Positions 46,941 to 54,944 are shown, counted from the first letter of the stretch. The stretch: 64,000 nucleotides of DNA from JBJMLO01 sp045805265 (GCA_045805265.1 JBJMLO010000013.1:186001-250000), one strand, 5' to 3'. A program made the numbers and translations. Notes: generated by a model from the sequence alone, not told the origin.

Positions 46941-47710
46941 GCGAGGCCATCGGCAACGGAGCGGGCCGGGCGGGCGCGCTCCCCGGGCGACTGTTCATCG
47001 TCGAGGGGGTCGACGGCTCCGGCAAGAGCACGCAGCTGGACCTCCTGCACAAGTGGCTGGTGAGCAAGGGCTACCTCGTGGTGTTCACGGAGTGGAACTC
47101 CTCCCCGATCGTGAAGGGGACGACGAAGCGGGGGAAGAAGCGGCGCCTGCTGTCCCCGATGTCGTTCTCGCTGCTCCACGCCGCCGACTTCGCCAACCGG
47201 GTGCACGCGCAGATCCTGCCGGCGCTACGGGCAGGCGCCGTCGTCCTGGCCGATCGCTACGTGTACACGGCGTTCGCGCGGGACGCCGTGCGAGGAGTGA
47301 ATCGGGAATGGCTCCGGCAGATGTACTCGTTCGCCGTGACGCCAACGGTCGCCTTCTACTACGACGTTCCCCTGGACGAGGCGATCCGCCGGATCATGGA
47401 GGGCCGTCCCACGCTCAAGTTCTACGAGGCCGGGCTGGACCTCGACCTCGCCGACGACCCGGAGGAGTCGTTCCGGCGGTACCAGGGACTGATCCAGGAG
47501 GAGTACGAGGGCATGATCGGCGAGTTCGGGCTGGTCCGCATGAACGCGACCGACAACCTGATCCGCCAGCAGCAGGAGATGCGCCGGGTCGTCGAGCCGC
47601 ACCTCCACGGCGTCCGGAGGGTCGAGGGGGCCAGCGTGCACGACGTGCTGGCCCAGACGTCGCTGCGCGGCCGGTACCTGGCCGACCGCGCGGGAGGCGC
47701 GATGCAATGA
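46937..47710 (+). CDS. Thymidylate-kinase-like P-loop kinase, first of a pair
   Basis: A 257-residue P-loop nucleotide kinase of the dTMP kinase family. Walker A is EGVDGSGKSTQLDLL (K30). The DR-x motif is ADRYVYTAFARD, with FYYDVPLDEAIRRI in the Walker-B position. It is longer than typical Tmk (about 210), with an insert around FTEWNSSPIVKGTTKRGKK and the segment LKFYEAGLDLDLADD. It starts at GTG 46937, overlapping Ppx/GppA by 4 bases (GTGA), and overlaps the second kinase-like gene by 4 bases (ATGA). Tmk is related in fold to PPK2 polyphosphate kinases, and the neighbours are polyphosphate-type genes, so the true substrate is open. Confidence 0.78.
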   Translation: MSEAIGNGAGRAGALPGRLFIVEGVDGSGKSTQLDLLHKWLVSKGYLVVFTEWNSSPIVKGTTKRGKKRRLLSPMSFSLLHAADFANRVHAQILPALRAGAVVLADRYVYTAFARDAVRGVNREWLRQMYSFAVTPTVAFYYDVPLDEAIRRIMEGRPTLKFYEAGLDLDLADDPEESFRRYQGLIQEEYEGMIGEFGLVRMNATDNLIRQQQEMRRVVEPHLHGVRRVEGASVHDVLAQTSLRGRYLADRAGGAMQ

Positions 47711-48501
47711 CCGAGGTGCGGTTCTACGGGCATCCGCCGCCGGGAATCGAGGAGTCGACGCTGCCCGGCCGGCTGATCGTGATCGAGGGGACGGACGGCG
47801 TCGGCCGCTCCACCCAGGTGGCGCTGCTGAAGGAGTGGCTGGAGGATCGGGGGTACGCGGTGCTCGACACCGGCCTGGTGCGGAGCGAATTGGCCGGGCC
47901 CGGCATCAAGCGGGCCAAGGAAGGCCACACGCTGGACCCCATCACGTTGAACCTGTTCTACGCGGTCGACATGTGGGACCGCATCGAGCACCAGATCCTC
48001 CCTGCGCTCCGGGCCGGCATGGTCGCGCTTGTCGACCGGTACATCTTCTCGGTCATCGCCCGGGCCGTGGTCCGCGGCGTGTCGACGGATTGGATGGAGC
48101 AGGTGTTCGGCTTCGCGCTCGTGCCCGACGCGGTCATGTACCTCGACATCGACGTCGAGCGCCTGCTCCCCCGCGTCGTTTCCTCGAAGGGGTTCGACTA
48201 CTGGGAGTCCGGCCTGGACTACCTGCGGGAGCCCGACATGTACCGGAGCTTCGTGCGGTACCAGCGGGAGCTGCTGGCGGAGTTCCTGCAGCTGGCCGAG
48301 AGGCACGAGTTCACGGTGATCGACGCCCGCCAGAGCATCTCCGAGACCTTCCAGGTCGTGCGCGGGCAGGTGGAGCGGGCCCTGCAGGGGATGGACGTGG
48401 AGCGGGTGCCCCGGCTGGCCACGGGCGACGCGGGGGGGCACGCGGCCGGCGACGCCGGCGCTACAGCGAGCGCAGCATCCGAGGCGTCGCCAGCCACCTG
48501 A
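47707..48501 (+). CDS. Thymidylate-kinase-like protein with altered P-loop, second of a pair
   Basis: A 264-residue paralogue of the preceding protein. The P-loop reads EGTDGVGRSTQVALL: R34 replaces the invariant lysine, which normally contacts the beta/gamma phosphates, so catalysis may be weakened or the protein may be a regulatory half of a heterodimer. Other parts are kept: VDRYIFSVIARAVVRGV, MYLDIDVERLLPRVV and FDYWESGLDYLREPDMY. An Ala/Gly-rich tail ends the protein. Translation is coupled to the first copy by ATGA. The last 41 bases overlap the convergent sixA gene. Confidence 0.75.
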   Translation: MTEVRFYGHPPPGIEESTLPGRLIVIEGTDGVGRSTQVALLKEWLEDRGYAVLDTGLVRSELAGPGIKRAKEGHTLDPITLNLFYAVDMWDRIEHQILPALRAGMVALVDRYIFSVIARAVVRGVSTDWMEQVFGFALVPDAVMYLDIDVERLLPRVVSSKGFDYWESGLDYLREPDMYRSFVRYQRELLAEFLQLAERHEFTVIDARQSISETFQVVRGQVERALQGMDVERVPRLATGDAGGHAAGDAGATASAASEASPAT

Positions 48502-48961
48502 GCCACGCGGTCCCCGGGCCGGGCGTGCCGTCCACACCGAGGCAGGCCACGCCGCCCTTCTTCATCTCGAGGTCGACGCCCCGGCGGCCGGTGCCGGTCA
48601 GCAGGTAGGAGGCCACCTCCGACAGGTTGGGCTCGTGACCCACCAGTGCGATGCGTTCGGTATCCGCGTGCGAGTCAAGCGACAGCACGGTCTGGGCCGG
48701 TGACCGGTCCGGCTCGAGCTGCGCCCACGATGCCGGCTCGGGCCAGTCGAGCACCTCGTGCAGGATCTCCGCCGTCCGCCACGCCCGAGCCAGCGGGCTC
48801 GCGAACATCACGTCGACGCCGGGGACGATCCGGCCCAGGCCTCGCGCCGCCTTCTTCATGCGCTCCTCGCCCTGGCGGGTCAGGGGGCGGTCCCGGTCGT
48901 CGGGCCACCGGCCGTCGTCGCGTTCCGCGGAGATGGCGTGGCGGACCAGCAACAGCTCCAC
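48461..48961 (-). CDS. sixA: SixA-type phosphohistidine phosphatase
   Basis: A 166-residue histidine phosphatase. The catalytic histidine is in LLVRHAISAERD (RHG-type motif with Ala), followed by RPLTRQGEERMKKAARGL, VMFASPLARAWRTAEIL with the second arginine, and the second histidine in IALVGHEPNLSEVASYL. SixA proteins dephosphorylate phosphohistidine in signalling or PTS proteins. The ORF begins 4 bases after the stop of the CYTH-CHAD gene on the same strand, so the two form an operon. It overlaps the convergent kinase-like gene by 41 bases. Confidence 0.87.
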   Translation of the reverse strand: MELLLVRHAISAERDDGRWPDDRDRPLTRQGEERMKKAARGLGRIVPGVDVMFASPLARAWRTAEILHEVLDWPEPASWAQLEPDRSPAQTVLSLDSHADTERIALVGHEPNLSEVASYLLTGTGRRGVDLEMKKGGVACLGVDGTPGPGTAWLRWLATPRMLRSL

Positions 48962-48965
48962 GCGC

Positions 48966-50663
48966 TCAGCTCCCGACGATGGTGAGCGGCGCCGTGTCCC
49001 CCGCGGCCGGGGCGGCCTCGAGGGGGCGGTCGCCGGGCGGCGCCATACCGGGGGGCGGCCCGGTCCGCAGCGAGGCGAAACGTGGACGCGGCAGCGTGGC
49101 CACCGCCTCGGCGCGGCGGGCCTCGAGGGTCCTCCGCAGCCGCCGCCAGCGCTTCCCCCGGATCCGCCCGTACATGCGGGGGAACTCGGCCCGCAGCTCC
49201 TCGGCCCGGCGCGCGTACCGCTCGCTCACCCGGCCGAGCAGGAACACCGCCCGGACCGGCAGTTCCTCCCGGTCCACCATCTCCCGGATGTGCGCCATCG
49301 CCACCTGGGCGTCCTGGTGCTCGCCGAGGCCGTCCTGGACGGCGACCAGCCGCCGCACGTACCGCCTCGACGGCTTCGGCGCGAGGGGCGACAGGAACTC
49401 GATCGCGTAGCGCAGCCGCTTGGTGCGGATGCGCAGCCGGTGGAAGTCCTCCGGCGGCGAGCCCGGGTCGAGCGGGTCGCCCTGCTTGCGGACCCTCCGT
49501 CGCCGCCGGCGGAGGATGTCGGGCGCGGCCACCGGGGCGGGGGTGCGCGACGCCGGTGACCGTCGCAGGGGGCCGCGCCGGAGCAGGTCCGTCATCCCGG
49601 CCACGACGCGGTCGTACCGGCGGGAGTCGAGGTCCGCGAGCACCCGGGCCCGGGCGCCGGCATGACGCTCCTCCAGTCGTTGGACCAGTGGGGCAAGCGC
49701 CTCGCGGTCCTCCTCGGGCATGTCGCGCCGCCACTCCCGGAACTGCTCGAGCTGGACGTCGAGATCGCGGACCTCGCCGAGCTCCCCGGCCACCCACTTG
49801 AGTTCGTCCCGGAGGCGCTGCGTGCGCACCGGCAGCGCCTCGCGGAACACCGACATGGCCGCCCGCATCCGCCGGATGGCCACGCGCATGTCGTGGACCT
49901 CCTCCGGGTCCTCGCCCAGCCGGACGCCGGGCTCGTGTTCCAGGAACTCGGCGAAGTGCGTGCGGAGAACGGCGAACGCCACCTCGCCGACGGTCATCGT
50001 GTCCTCGACCTCGGTGGGGCCCAGGTCCTCCGGATGGGGCGGTCCCAGGCCCACCGCCAGCAGCCCCGCCTGGAACTTCGATGCGCCGGCCGGGCTCAGG
50101 CCGCAGGCGGCGCGCAGCTCGTCCACCAGCGGCGCAACCGTCTCGATGGCCGAGGGCTCCACCTCGACCTCGACCCGCTGGAGCCGCGCGGGACGGCCGT
50201 CCGGCACCGGGATCGACGTGTCGTCGAGCGACAGCTCACCGACCACGGCGCCGTCGACTCGCAGGGTGAACACCTCCCGGCGCGTCCGCAGCCGGAACAG
50301 CTCGCGCAGCGTCCGAGTCCCGGCCAGCGCGCGCACGTGGCGCCCGACGACGCCGGGCGCGGACGACACCGCCTCGGAGTAGGCCGACGGGATCCGCTCC
50401 GTGAGCTCGCGGCGGTCCTGCAGCCCCCCCACGGGCGTCCCGATCGACTTGACCGTGGCTTCGATGCGCCGGCCGACGGTCCGGATGCGGAGCGTGGTCC
50501 GCGCCCGCGACAGCCGCCAGTCCTCCGTGTCGAGGTACCGGTCGTTGAGCGTCCGGGAGCCCGCGGGCTCCGCCGTCTCGGGCGGGAGCGACGACAGCCA
50601 TCGCCGTACCGGCCGGAGGTCGACGGCGTCGAGCTGCCACTCCACCTCCCGGTCGTGAGCCAT
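48966..50663 (-). CDS. CYTH-CHAD domain protein, polyphosphate-related
   Basis: A 565-residue protein. Residues 1-205 form a CYTH triphosphate-tunnel domain, but its opening ExExK motif reads EVEWQ (E6, E8, Q10), with the lysine replaced. RTTLRIRTVGRRIEATVKSI and VEVEVEPSAIETV are tunnel strands. From about 230 a CHAD domain begins, with the conserved histidines in EVHDMRVAIRRMRAAMSVF and FHRLRIRTKRLRYAIEFL on basic helices. CHAD domains bind polyphosphate; CYTH enzymes hydrolyse triphosphate. It is transcribed with sixA, tail to tail with Ppx/GppA and the kinase-like pair, which suggests a shared role in polyphosphate handling. Confidence 0.87.
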   Translation of the reverse strand: MAHDREVEWQLDAVDLRPVRRWLSSLPPETAEPAGSRTLNDRYLDTEDWRLSRARTTLRIRTVGRRIEATVKSIGTPVGGLQDRRELTERIPSAYSEAVSSAPGVVGRHVRALAGTRTLRELFRLRTRREVFTLRVDGAVVGELSLDDTSIPVPDGRPARLQRVEVEVEPSAIETVAPLVDELRAACGLSPAGASKFQAGLLAVGLGPPHPEDLGPTEVEDTMTVGEVAFAVLRTHFAEFLEHEPGVRLGEDPEEVHDMRVAIRRMRAAMSVFREALPVRTQRLRDELKWVAGELGEVRDLDVQLEQFREWRRDMPEEDREALAPLVQRLEERHAGARARVLADLDSRRYDRVVAGMTDLLRRGPLRRSPASRTPAPVAAPDILRRRRRRVRKQGDPLDPGSPPEDFHRLRIRTKRLRYAIEFLSPLAPKPSRRYVRRLVAVQDGLGEHQDAQVAMAHIREMVDREELPVRAVFLLGRVSERYARRAEELRAEFPRMYGRIRGKRWRRLRRTLEARRAEAVATLPRPRFASLRTGPPPGMAPPGDRPLEAAPAAGDTAPLTIVGS

Positions 50664-50758
50664 GACCGGCCCACCTTAGCAAGCGCTACGCGCCGGCCCG
50701 GATCGAGTTCCGCGGCGACCTTCGGGACCGGGCGGAGAAGGCCCGGGAACTTCCTCCG

Positions 50759-51586
50759 CTACACGGTGGCGGGGCGCACGTTTGCGACGATGAGCCCGAA
50801 GACGAGCGCGGCCGCCGCCAGCCGGTACACCGCGAACGGGGCGAACGACCGGCGCCGGAGGTACGCCAGCAGCGCCCAGATGACCAGGAACCCGCTGATC
50901 GCGGCGGCGACCATCCCGGCCGCGAACGGGCCGCCGAAGTTCGAGGGCAGGTGCTCGGAGCCGGCGAGGAGCTTGGCGCCCTTGTACAGCCCGGCCCCGC
51001 CGATGATCGGGAGCGAGAGCAGGAACGAGAACCGCGCGGCCGACTCGCGCGTCATGCCCGTCGCCCGGGCCGCGGTGATCGTGACGCCCGACCGGGACAC
51101 GCCCGGTTGCAGCGCCAGGGCCTGGGCGACGCCGACGATCACGGTGCGGCGGAGCGTGAGGCCCTCGAGCCCGTGGTCCTGGCGGGCCCGGCGGTCGACC
51201 GCATACAGGATCACGCCGAACGTCGCCAGCATGACCGCGATCAGCCAGGGCTGCCCCAGCTTCTTCTCGATCACGTCCTCGAACAGCGCCCCGGCCAGGG
51301 CGCCCGGAATGGTCCCCACCACCAGGTACCAGGCCAGCCGCTCGTCGAGCGTGTCGGCCCGGCGCTTCCCGATCGAGCGGAACCACGCGCCCAGGTACCT
51401 GACGATGTCCTCGCGGAAATACACCGCCGCGCCCACGAACGTCCCGATGTGCAGCGCCACGTCGAAGGTCTTGTTCAGCGACTCGTCGTGCAGGATCGAC
51501 CAGTTCCCCAGCCAGGGGACCAGGATCAGGTGCCCCGAGGACGACACCGGCGCGAACTCCGTCAGGCCCTGCACGATCCCGAGCAC
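50759..51586 (-). CDS. uppP: Undecaprenyl-diphosphate phosphatase (BacA/UppP)
   Basis: A membrane phosphatase recycling undecaprenyl diphosphate for cell-wall synthesis. Hallmarks: LGIVQGLTEFAPVSSSGHLI (the active-site Glu and Ser-Gly-His) and ALQPGVSRSGVTITAARATG (PGxSRSxxT motif), with about seven hydrophobic helices. Similarity starts seven codons before the first legal start, at LSVFQAIV, where only CTG codons occur. GTG 51586 is given as the conservative start (275 residues). CTG 51649, behind GGAGAGGAG, is an attractive non-standard alternative. It is divergent from the histidine kinase gene across a symmetric promoter pair. Confidence 0.88.
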   Translation of the reverse strand: MLGIVQGLTEFAPVSSSGHLILVPWLGNWSILHDESLNKTFDVALHIGTFVGAAVYFREDIVRYLGAWFRSIGKRRADTLDERLAWYLVVGTIPGALAGALFEDVIEKKLGQPWLIAVMLATFGVILYAVDRRARQDHGLEGLTLRRTVIVGVAQALALQPGVSRSGVTITAARATGMTRESAARFSFLLSLPIIGGAGLYKGAKLLAGSEHLPSNFGGPFAAGMVAAAISGFLVIWALLAYLRRRSFAPFAVYRLAAAALVFGLIVANVRPATV

Positions 51587-51681
51587 GATGGCCTGGAATA
51601 CGCTCAGGTGGGCGTGGCTCGCGGCGGCGACGAGATGCAGGGCGTGCAGGCCGGGCTCCTCTCCGGTGCGGGGAACGACCG

Positions 51682-51706
51682 AGTCTACGGGAGGGCTCCG
51701 TAGACT
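51682..51706. promoter_or_regulatory. Symmetric divergent -10 pair between uppP and the histidine kinase gene
   Basis: AGTCTAC (51682-51688) and GTAGACT (51700-51706) are a perfect inverted repeat. The same TAGACT hexamer therefore serves as -10 on both strands, for uppP (minus) and the kinase (plus). Confidence 0.5.
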
Positions 51707-51730
51707 TCTCGCCGGGAGGATGGCGATTCC

Positions 51731-52876
51731 ATGACGGCGGTGGGGTGGCTCGTCGCGGCGGTTGCGGTGGCGGTGGCCGCGGCGCTCGCGGTGGCCCTGC
51801 GCGTCCGGCGCCGGTCGCAGGAGGTCGACCGCCAGCGCGCGGGGCACGACCTGGCCGCGACGGAGGCCCGAGCCGCCGACCTCGCGGAGCGGGTGCGCAC
51901 CCGCGAGGAGATCCTGTCGACGATCGGCGACGGGATCGTGCTGTTCGCGCCCGACGGGCGGGTCGTGTACGCGAACCCCGCCGCGCGGGACCTCCTGGGC
52001 CGGCGGTTCGCGTCGGCCGGCGAGGTCACCCCGGACTCGCTCCGGGACGCCGTCGCCCGCGCGGGCGCCGGGCGGGACGAGCCGGTGGAGTGCGAGTTCG
52101 AGACCGGAGGGCGGACGATCGAGGCCTCGGCCCTCCACGCCGGCGGCGGCGCGGTCGTCGCGGTGGCGCGCGACCGCACGGCCGCCCGGCAGGTCGAGCG
52201 GGTCCGGCGGGACTTCGTGGCCAACGCGTCCCACGAGCTGAAGACCCCGGTGGCCTCCATCCAGGCCATCGCGGAGACGCTCCGCCACGCCGCAGCCGAC
52301 GACCCCCAGGCGAGGACCCGGTTCCTGGAACGGCTGGAGCTCGAGGCGGTCCGGCTCACCCACCTGGTCGGCGACCTCCTCGATCTGTCTCGCCTGGAGG
52401 GCGGGCTGGCCGAGTCCGAGATGGTCGACCTGGGCCGGGTGGTGGCCGAGGAGGTCGACCGGCTCCGTCCGCGCGCCGAGGGCGCCGGGCTCCGCCTGAT
52501 CGTGGAGGCTCCCGACGGCGTGCGGGTCCGGGGGTCGGAGAGCGACCTGGGGCTCATGGTGCACAACCTGCTCGACAACGCCATCCGGTACAGCCCCGAC
52601 GGCGGCGAGGTCCGGACCACGCTGGCGACCGCCGACGGCCAGGCCTCGCTGCGCATCTCGGACACCGGGCTGGGGATCCCGGCCCGCGACCTGGACCGGG
52701 TGTTCGAGCGGTTCTACCGGGTGGACCCGGCCCGGTCGCGGTCGACCGGCGGCACCGGGCTGGGGTTGGCCATCGTCCGCCACGTGGCCCAGTCCCACGG
52801 CGGCGACGTGGAGGTCCGCAGCGTCCTCGGCGCCGGCTCCACGTTCATCGTCCGGCTCCCGCTCGCGCGAGCATGA
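51731..52876 (+). CDS. Sensor histidine kinase (SenX3/PhoR-like)
   Basis: A 381-residue membrane kinase: one N-terminal helix (about 5-24), a coiled linker, a PAS-like domain (EEILSTIGDGIVLFAPDGRV, then YANPAARDLLG), a HisKA domain with H168 in FVANASHELKTPVASIQAI, and an HATPase with N-box LLDNAIRYSPDGG, G1 DTGLGIPARDL and G2 GTGLGLAIVRH. The FVANASHELKTP sequence and layout are those of SenX3/PhoR phosphate sensors. No response regulator is adjacent. The RegX3-like regulator at 39296 lacks a kinase, so the two are a likely split pair. ATG 51731 follows GGGAGGA by 10 bases. Confidence 0.88.
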   Translation: MTAVGWLVAAVAVAVAAALAVALRVRRRSQEVDRQRAGHDLAATEARAADLAERVRTREEILSTIGDGIVLFAPDGRVVYANPAARDLLGRRFASAGEVTPDSLRDAVARAGAGRDEPVECEFETGGRTIEASALHAGGGAVVAVARDRTAARQVERVRRDFVANASHELKTPVASIQAIAETLRHAAADDPQARTRFLERLELEAVRLTHLVGDLLDLSRLEGGLAESEMVDLGRVVAEEVDRLRPRAEGAGLRLIVEAPDGVRVRGSESDLGLMVHNLLDNAIRYSPDGGEVRTTLATADGQASLRISDTGLGIPARDLDRVFERFYRVDPARSRSTGGTGLGLAIVRHVAQSHGGDVEVRSVLGAGSTFIVRLPLARA

Positions 52877-52922
52877 AGCGCTCGACGGTCGCCAGTCCGG
52901 GTGGCCCGGAGGCCGGGGCCGA

Positions 52923-52928
52923 TAAGCT
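52923..52928 (+). promoter_or_regulatory. -10 element for the MSMEG_4193-type phosphatase gene
   Basis: TAAGCT ends 6 bases before ATG 52935 with no ribosome site, indicating a leaderless message. Confidence 0.5.
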
Positions 52929-52934
52929 CGCCGG

Positions 52935-53576
52935 ATGCCGCTGCTGCTGCTGATCCGCCACGCGCTCACCGACGCCACCGGGCGATCGCTCGTGGGATGG
53001 ACGCCCGGCGTGCACCTCTCGGAGCGGGGCCGGGGCCAGGCCCGGGCGCTGGCCGAGCGGCTGACCCCGGTCCCCCTCGCCGCCGTGTACTCCAGCCCGC
53101 TGGAGCGGTGCCTGGAGACCGCCGAGCCCGTCGTGGCGGACCGGCGCCTGCGCGTCACCCCCGCCGACGACCTCGGCGAGGTCCGGTACGGGGACTGGAC
53201 CGGCCGGTCGCTGGCCCAGCTGGCCCGGACCCGGCTGTGGAAGGTCGTCCAGAGCGCGCCGTCGAACGCGCGGTTCCCCGGCGGCGAGAGCCTGCTCGAG
53301 GTCCAGGACCGCGCGGCCCGGGAGGTCGGACGCATCGCGGCCGCCCACCCCCGCGGCGTCGTCGCCGCGTTCTCCCACGGCGACGTGATCCGCCTGGTGC
53401 TCGCCCACTTCGCCGGCGTGCACGTCGACCTGTTCCAGCGGCTGGTGATCTCCCCGGCGTCGGTGACCGCCGTGGCCCTCGGCGACGGCACCCCCCGCAT
53501 CGTCCGGGTGAACGACACGGGGGCGGTCGCCGACCTCGTCCCGCCGAAGCCGCGCCGCCGGAAGATGGGAACATGA
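52935..53576 (+). CDS. MSMEG_4193-type histidine phosphatase
   Basis: A 213-residue phosphoglycerate-mutase-like phosphatase. The catalytic histidine is in LLLIRHALTDATG, followed by HLSERGRGQARALAERL, VYSSPLERCLETAEP, LGEVRYGDWTGRSLAQLA and the second histidine in VVAAFSHGDVIRLVLAHF. This matches the actinobacterial MSMEG_4193 family (TIGR03848), which is encoded with DUF3090 and SCO1664-type genes exactly as here, and often near the mycothiol ligase gene mshC. Substrate unknown. The three genes are spaced by 4-5 bases and form an operon. Confidence 0.87.
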   Translation: MPLLLLIRHALTDATGRSLVGWTPGVHLSERGRGQARALAERLTPVPLAAVYSSPLERCLETAEPVVADRRLRVTPADDLGEVRYGDWTGRSLAQLARTRLWKVVQSAPSNARFPGGESLLEVQDRAAREVGRIAAAHPRGVVAAFSHGDVIRLVLAHFAGVHVDLFQRLVISPASVTAVALGDGTPRIVRVNDTGAVADLVPPKPRRRKMGT

Positions 53577-53580
53577 CGGC

Positions 53581-54222
53581 ATGACCTCGATGGACCTCGA
53601 TCCGGTCGACCGCATCACGACCGGCGCGATCGGGGAACCGGGCCAGCGCGAGTTCTACCTGCAGGCCCGGCGGGGAACCGACGTGGCCACCGTGGCCGTG
53701 GAGAAGCAGCAGATCCAGCTGCTGTCGGCGTCGATCCTCGAGATCCTCGCCCGGGTCGGCAAGGAGACCGGCGAGGGGCCGGGCGAGGAGGAGATGGAGC
53801 TCGAGGAGCCGGTGGACTCGATGTGGCGGGCCGGGCGGCTGTCGATCGGGTACCTGGAGGACCGCGACATGATCCTCCTCGAGGTCCACGAGCTCGTCCC
53901 CGAGGAGGAAGAGGAAGAGGACGAGGAGGACGCCGGCGAGGACGAGCCCGAGCCCGAAGGCCTCGAGGCGCTCGAGGAGCTGGAGGCGCTCGAGACGCCC
54001 GAGGCCGCGGAGGCGATGGAGGCCCTGGAGGCACTCGACGAGCCGGAGGGAGAGCGCATCCGCATCTTCGCCTCGCGGGAGCAGATGCTGTCGCTGTCCC
54101 GCCACGGCGCGATGGTGGCCTCGCGGGGCCGCCCGACCTGCCAGTTCTGCGGCAACCCCATCGACCCCGAGGGGCACGTCTGTCCGGCCATGAACGGGCA
54201 CGGGCGCCTGGACCGGTCCTGA
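53581..54222 (+). CDS. DUF3090 family protein with acidic insert
   Basis: A 213-residue protein of the actinobacterial DUF3090 family (TIGR03847). Recognisable parts are GEPGQREFYLQARRGTDVAT, VEKQQIQLLSASILEILARV, MWRAGRLSIGYLEDRDMI and a C-terminal zinc-like pair: CQFCGNPIDPEGHVCPAMNG. Between them (about 105-155) lies a very acidic stretch of repeated E, EALE and EEEEED, which makes it longer than usual (about 190) and is probably disordered. The family has no known activity but always travels with its two neighbours. Confidence 0.85.
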   Translation: MTSMDLDPVDRITTGAIGEPGQREFYLQARRGTDVATVAVEKQQIQLLSASILEILARVGKETGEGPGEEEMELEEPVDSMWRAGRLSIGYLEDRDMILLEVHELVPEEEEEEDEEDAGEDEPEPEGLEALEELEALETPEAAEAMEALEALDEPEGERIRIFASREQMLSLSRHGAMVASRGRPTCQFCGNPIDPEGHVCPAMNGHGRLDRS

Positions 54223-54227
54223 TCCCG

Positions 54228-54944
54228 GTGAGCTCCGCGCATCTCGACGTGTGGCCCGTCCTCGCCGCCGGCGAGCTCGAGGTGCTCGGCCTCCTCCCCC
54301 GCTCGTCCAACTACACCTTCCTGGCGAGGGCCTCGGCGGGTGAGGACTCGACGCTGGTGGTGTACAAGCCCCGGCGCGGCGAGACCCCCCTGTGGGACTT
54401 CCCGGAGGGGACGCTCTGCCAGCGCGAGGTGGCCGCCTACGTCGTGGCCCGGGAGCTCGGGTGGCCGGATATCCCTCCCACGCTCCTGCGCGACGGGCCC
54501 GAGGGGGAGGGATCGGTCCAGCTGTTCGTCGAGTTCGACCCCGCGCGGCACTACTTCACGATGTTCGAGGAGCGTCCGGACGACTTTCGCAGGGTCGCCG
54601 CGTTCGACATGGTCGTGAACAACGCCGACCGCAAGTCCGGCCACTGCCTGTGCTCGACGGACGACCGGGTGTTCGTCGTCGACCACGGCGTGTGCTTCTC
54701 GACGGAGCCGAAGCTCCGCACGGTCATCTGGGAATTCGCCGGCGAGCCGATCCCACCCGAGCTCCGCGAGGACGCCCGGCGCGTGGCGGCCGGGCTGGCC
54801 GGCGGCGGCCTGCGGACCGAGATGGCCGGCCTCCTCGACGAGGCGGAGATCGACGCCACCGCCCGCCGGGCGCTCCTCGTCGCGGAGGCGGAGCGGTTCC
54901 CGCATCCCACGGGCGAGCGGCCCTACCCGTGGCCGCCGGTGTGA
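54228..54944 (+). CDS. SCO1664-family protein, kinase-like fold
   Basis: A 238-residue protein of the SCO1664 family (TIGR03843). It begins LEVLGLLPRSSNYTFLARAS, then VVYKPRRGETPLWDFPEGTL with a lysine at the position of the ATP-binding lysine of PI3K/actin-kinase-like folds. FDMVVNNADRKSGHCL resembles a catalytic loop (Asp/Asn), and VFVVDHGVCFSTEPKLRTV a metal-binding DxG-type segment. This suggests a phosphotransferase or pseudokinase; the substrate is unknown. GTG 54228 lies 5 bases after DUF3090. The conserved grouping with a phosphatase of unknown target suggests opposing reactions on one molecule. Confidence 0.85.
   Translation: MSSAHLDVWPVLAAGELEVLGLLPRSSNYTFLARASAGEDSTLVVYKPRRGETPLWDFPEGTLCQREVAAYVVARELGWPDIPPTLLRDGPEGEGSVQLFVEFDPARHYFTMFEERPDDFRRVAAFDMVVNNADRKSGHCLCSTDDRVFVVDHGVCFSTEPKLRTVIWEFAGEPIPPELREDARRVAAGLAGGGLRTEMAGLLDEAEIDATARRALLVAEAERFPHPTGERPYPWPPV

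Noticed and set aside
51720..51734. A four-codon leader peptide (ATG at 51720 to TGA overlapping the kinase start).
   Set aside because: The ribosome site overlaps its ATG, leaving no usable spacing; the kinase start at 51731 is better placed.
50759..53518. A 919-codon minus-strand opening running through the kinase and phosphatase genes into uppP.
   Set aside because: Only the uppP part has family motifs. Upstream the sequence is low-complexity Arg/Pro/Ala typical of the opposite strand of high-GC genes.
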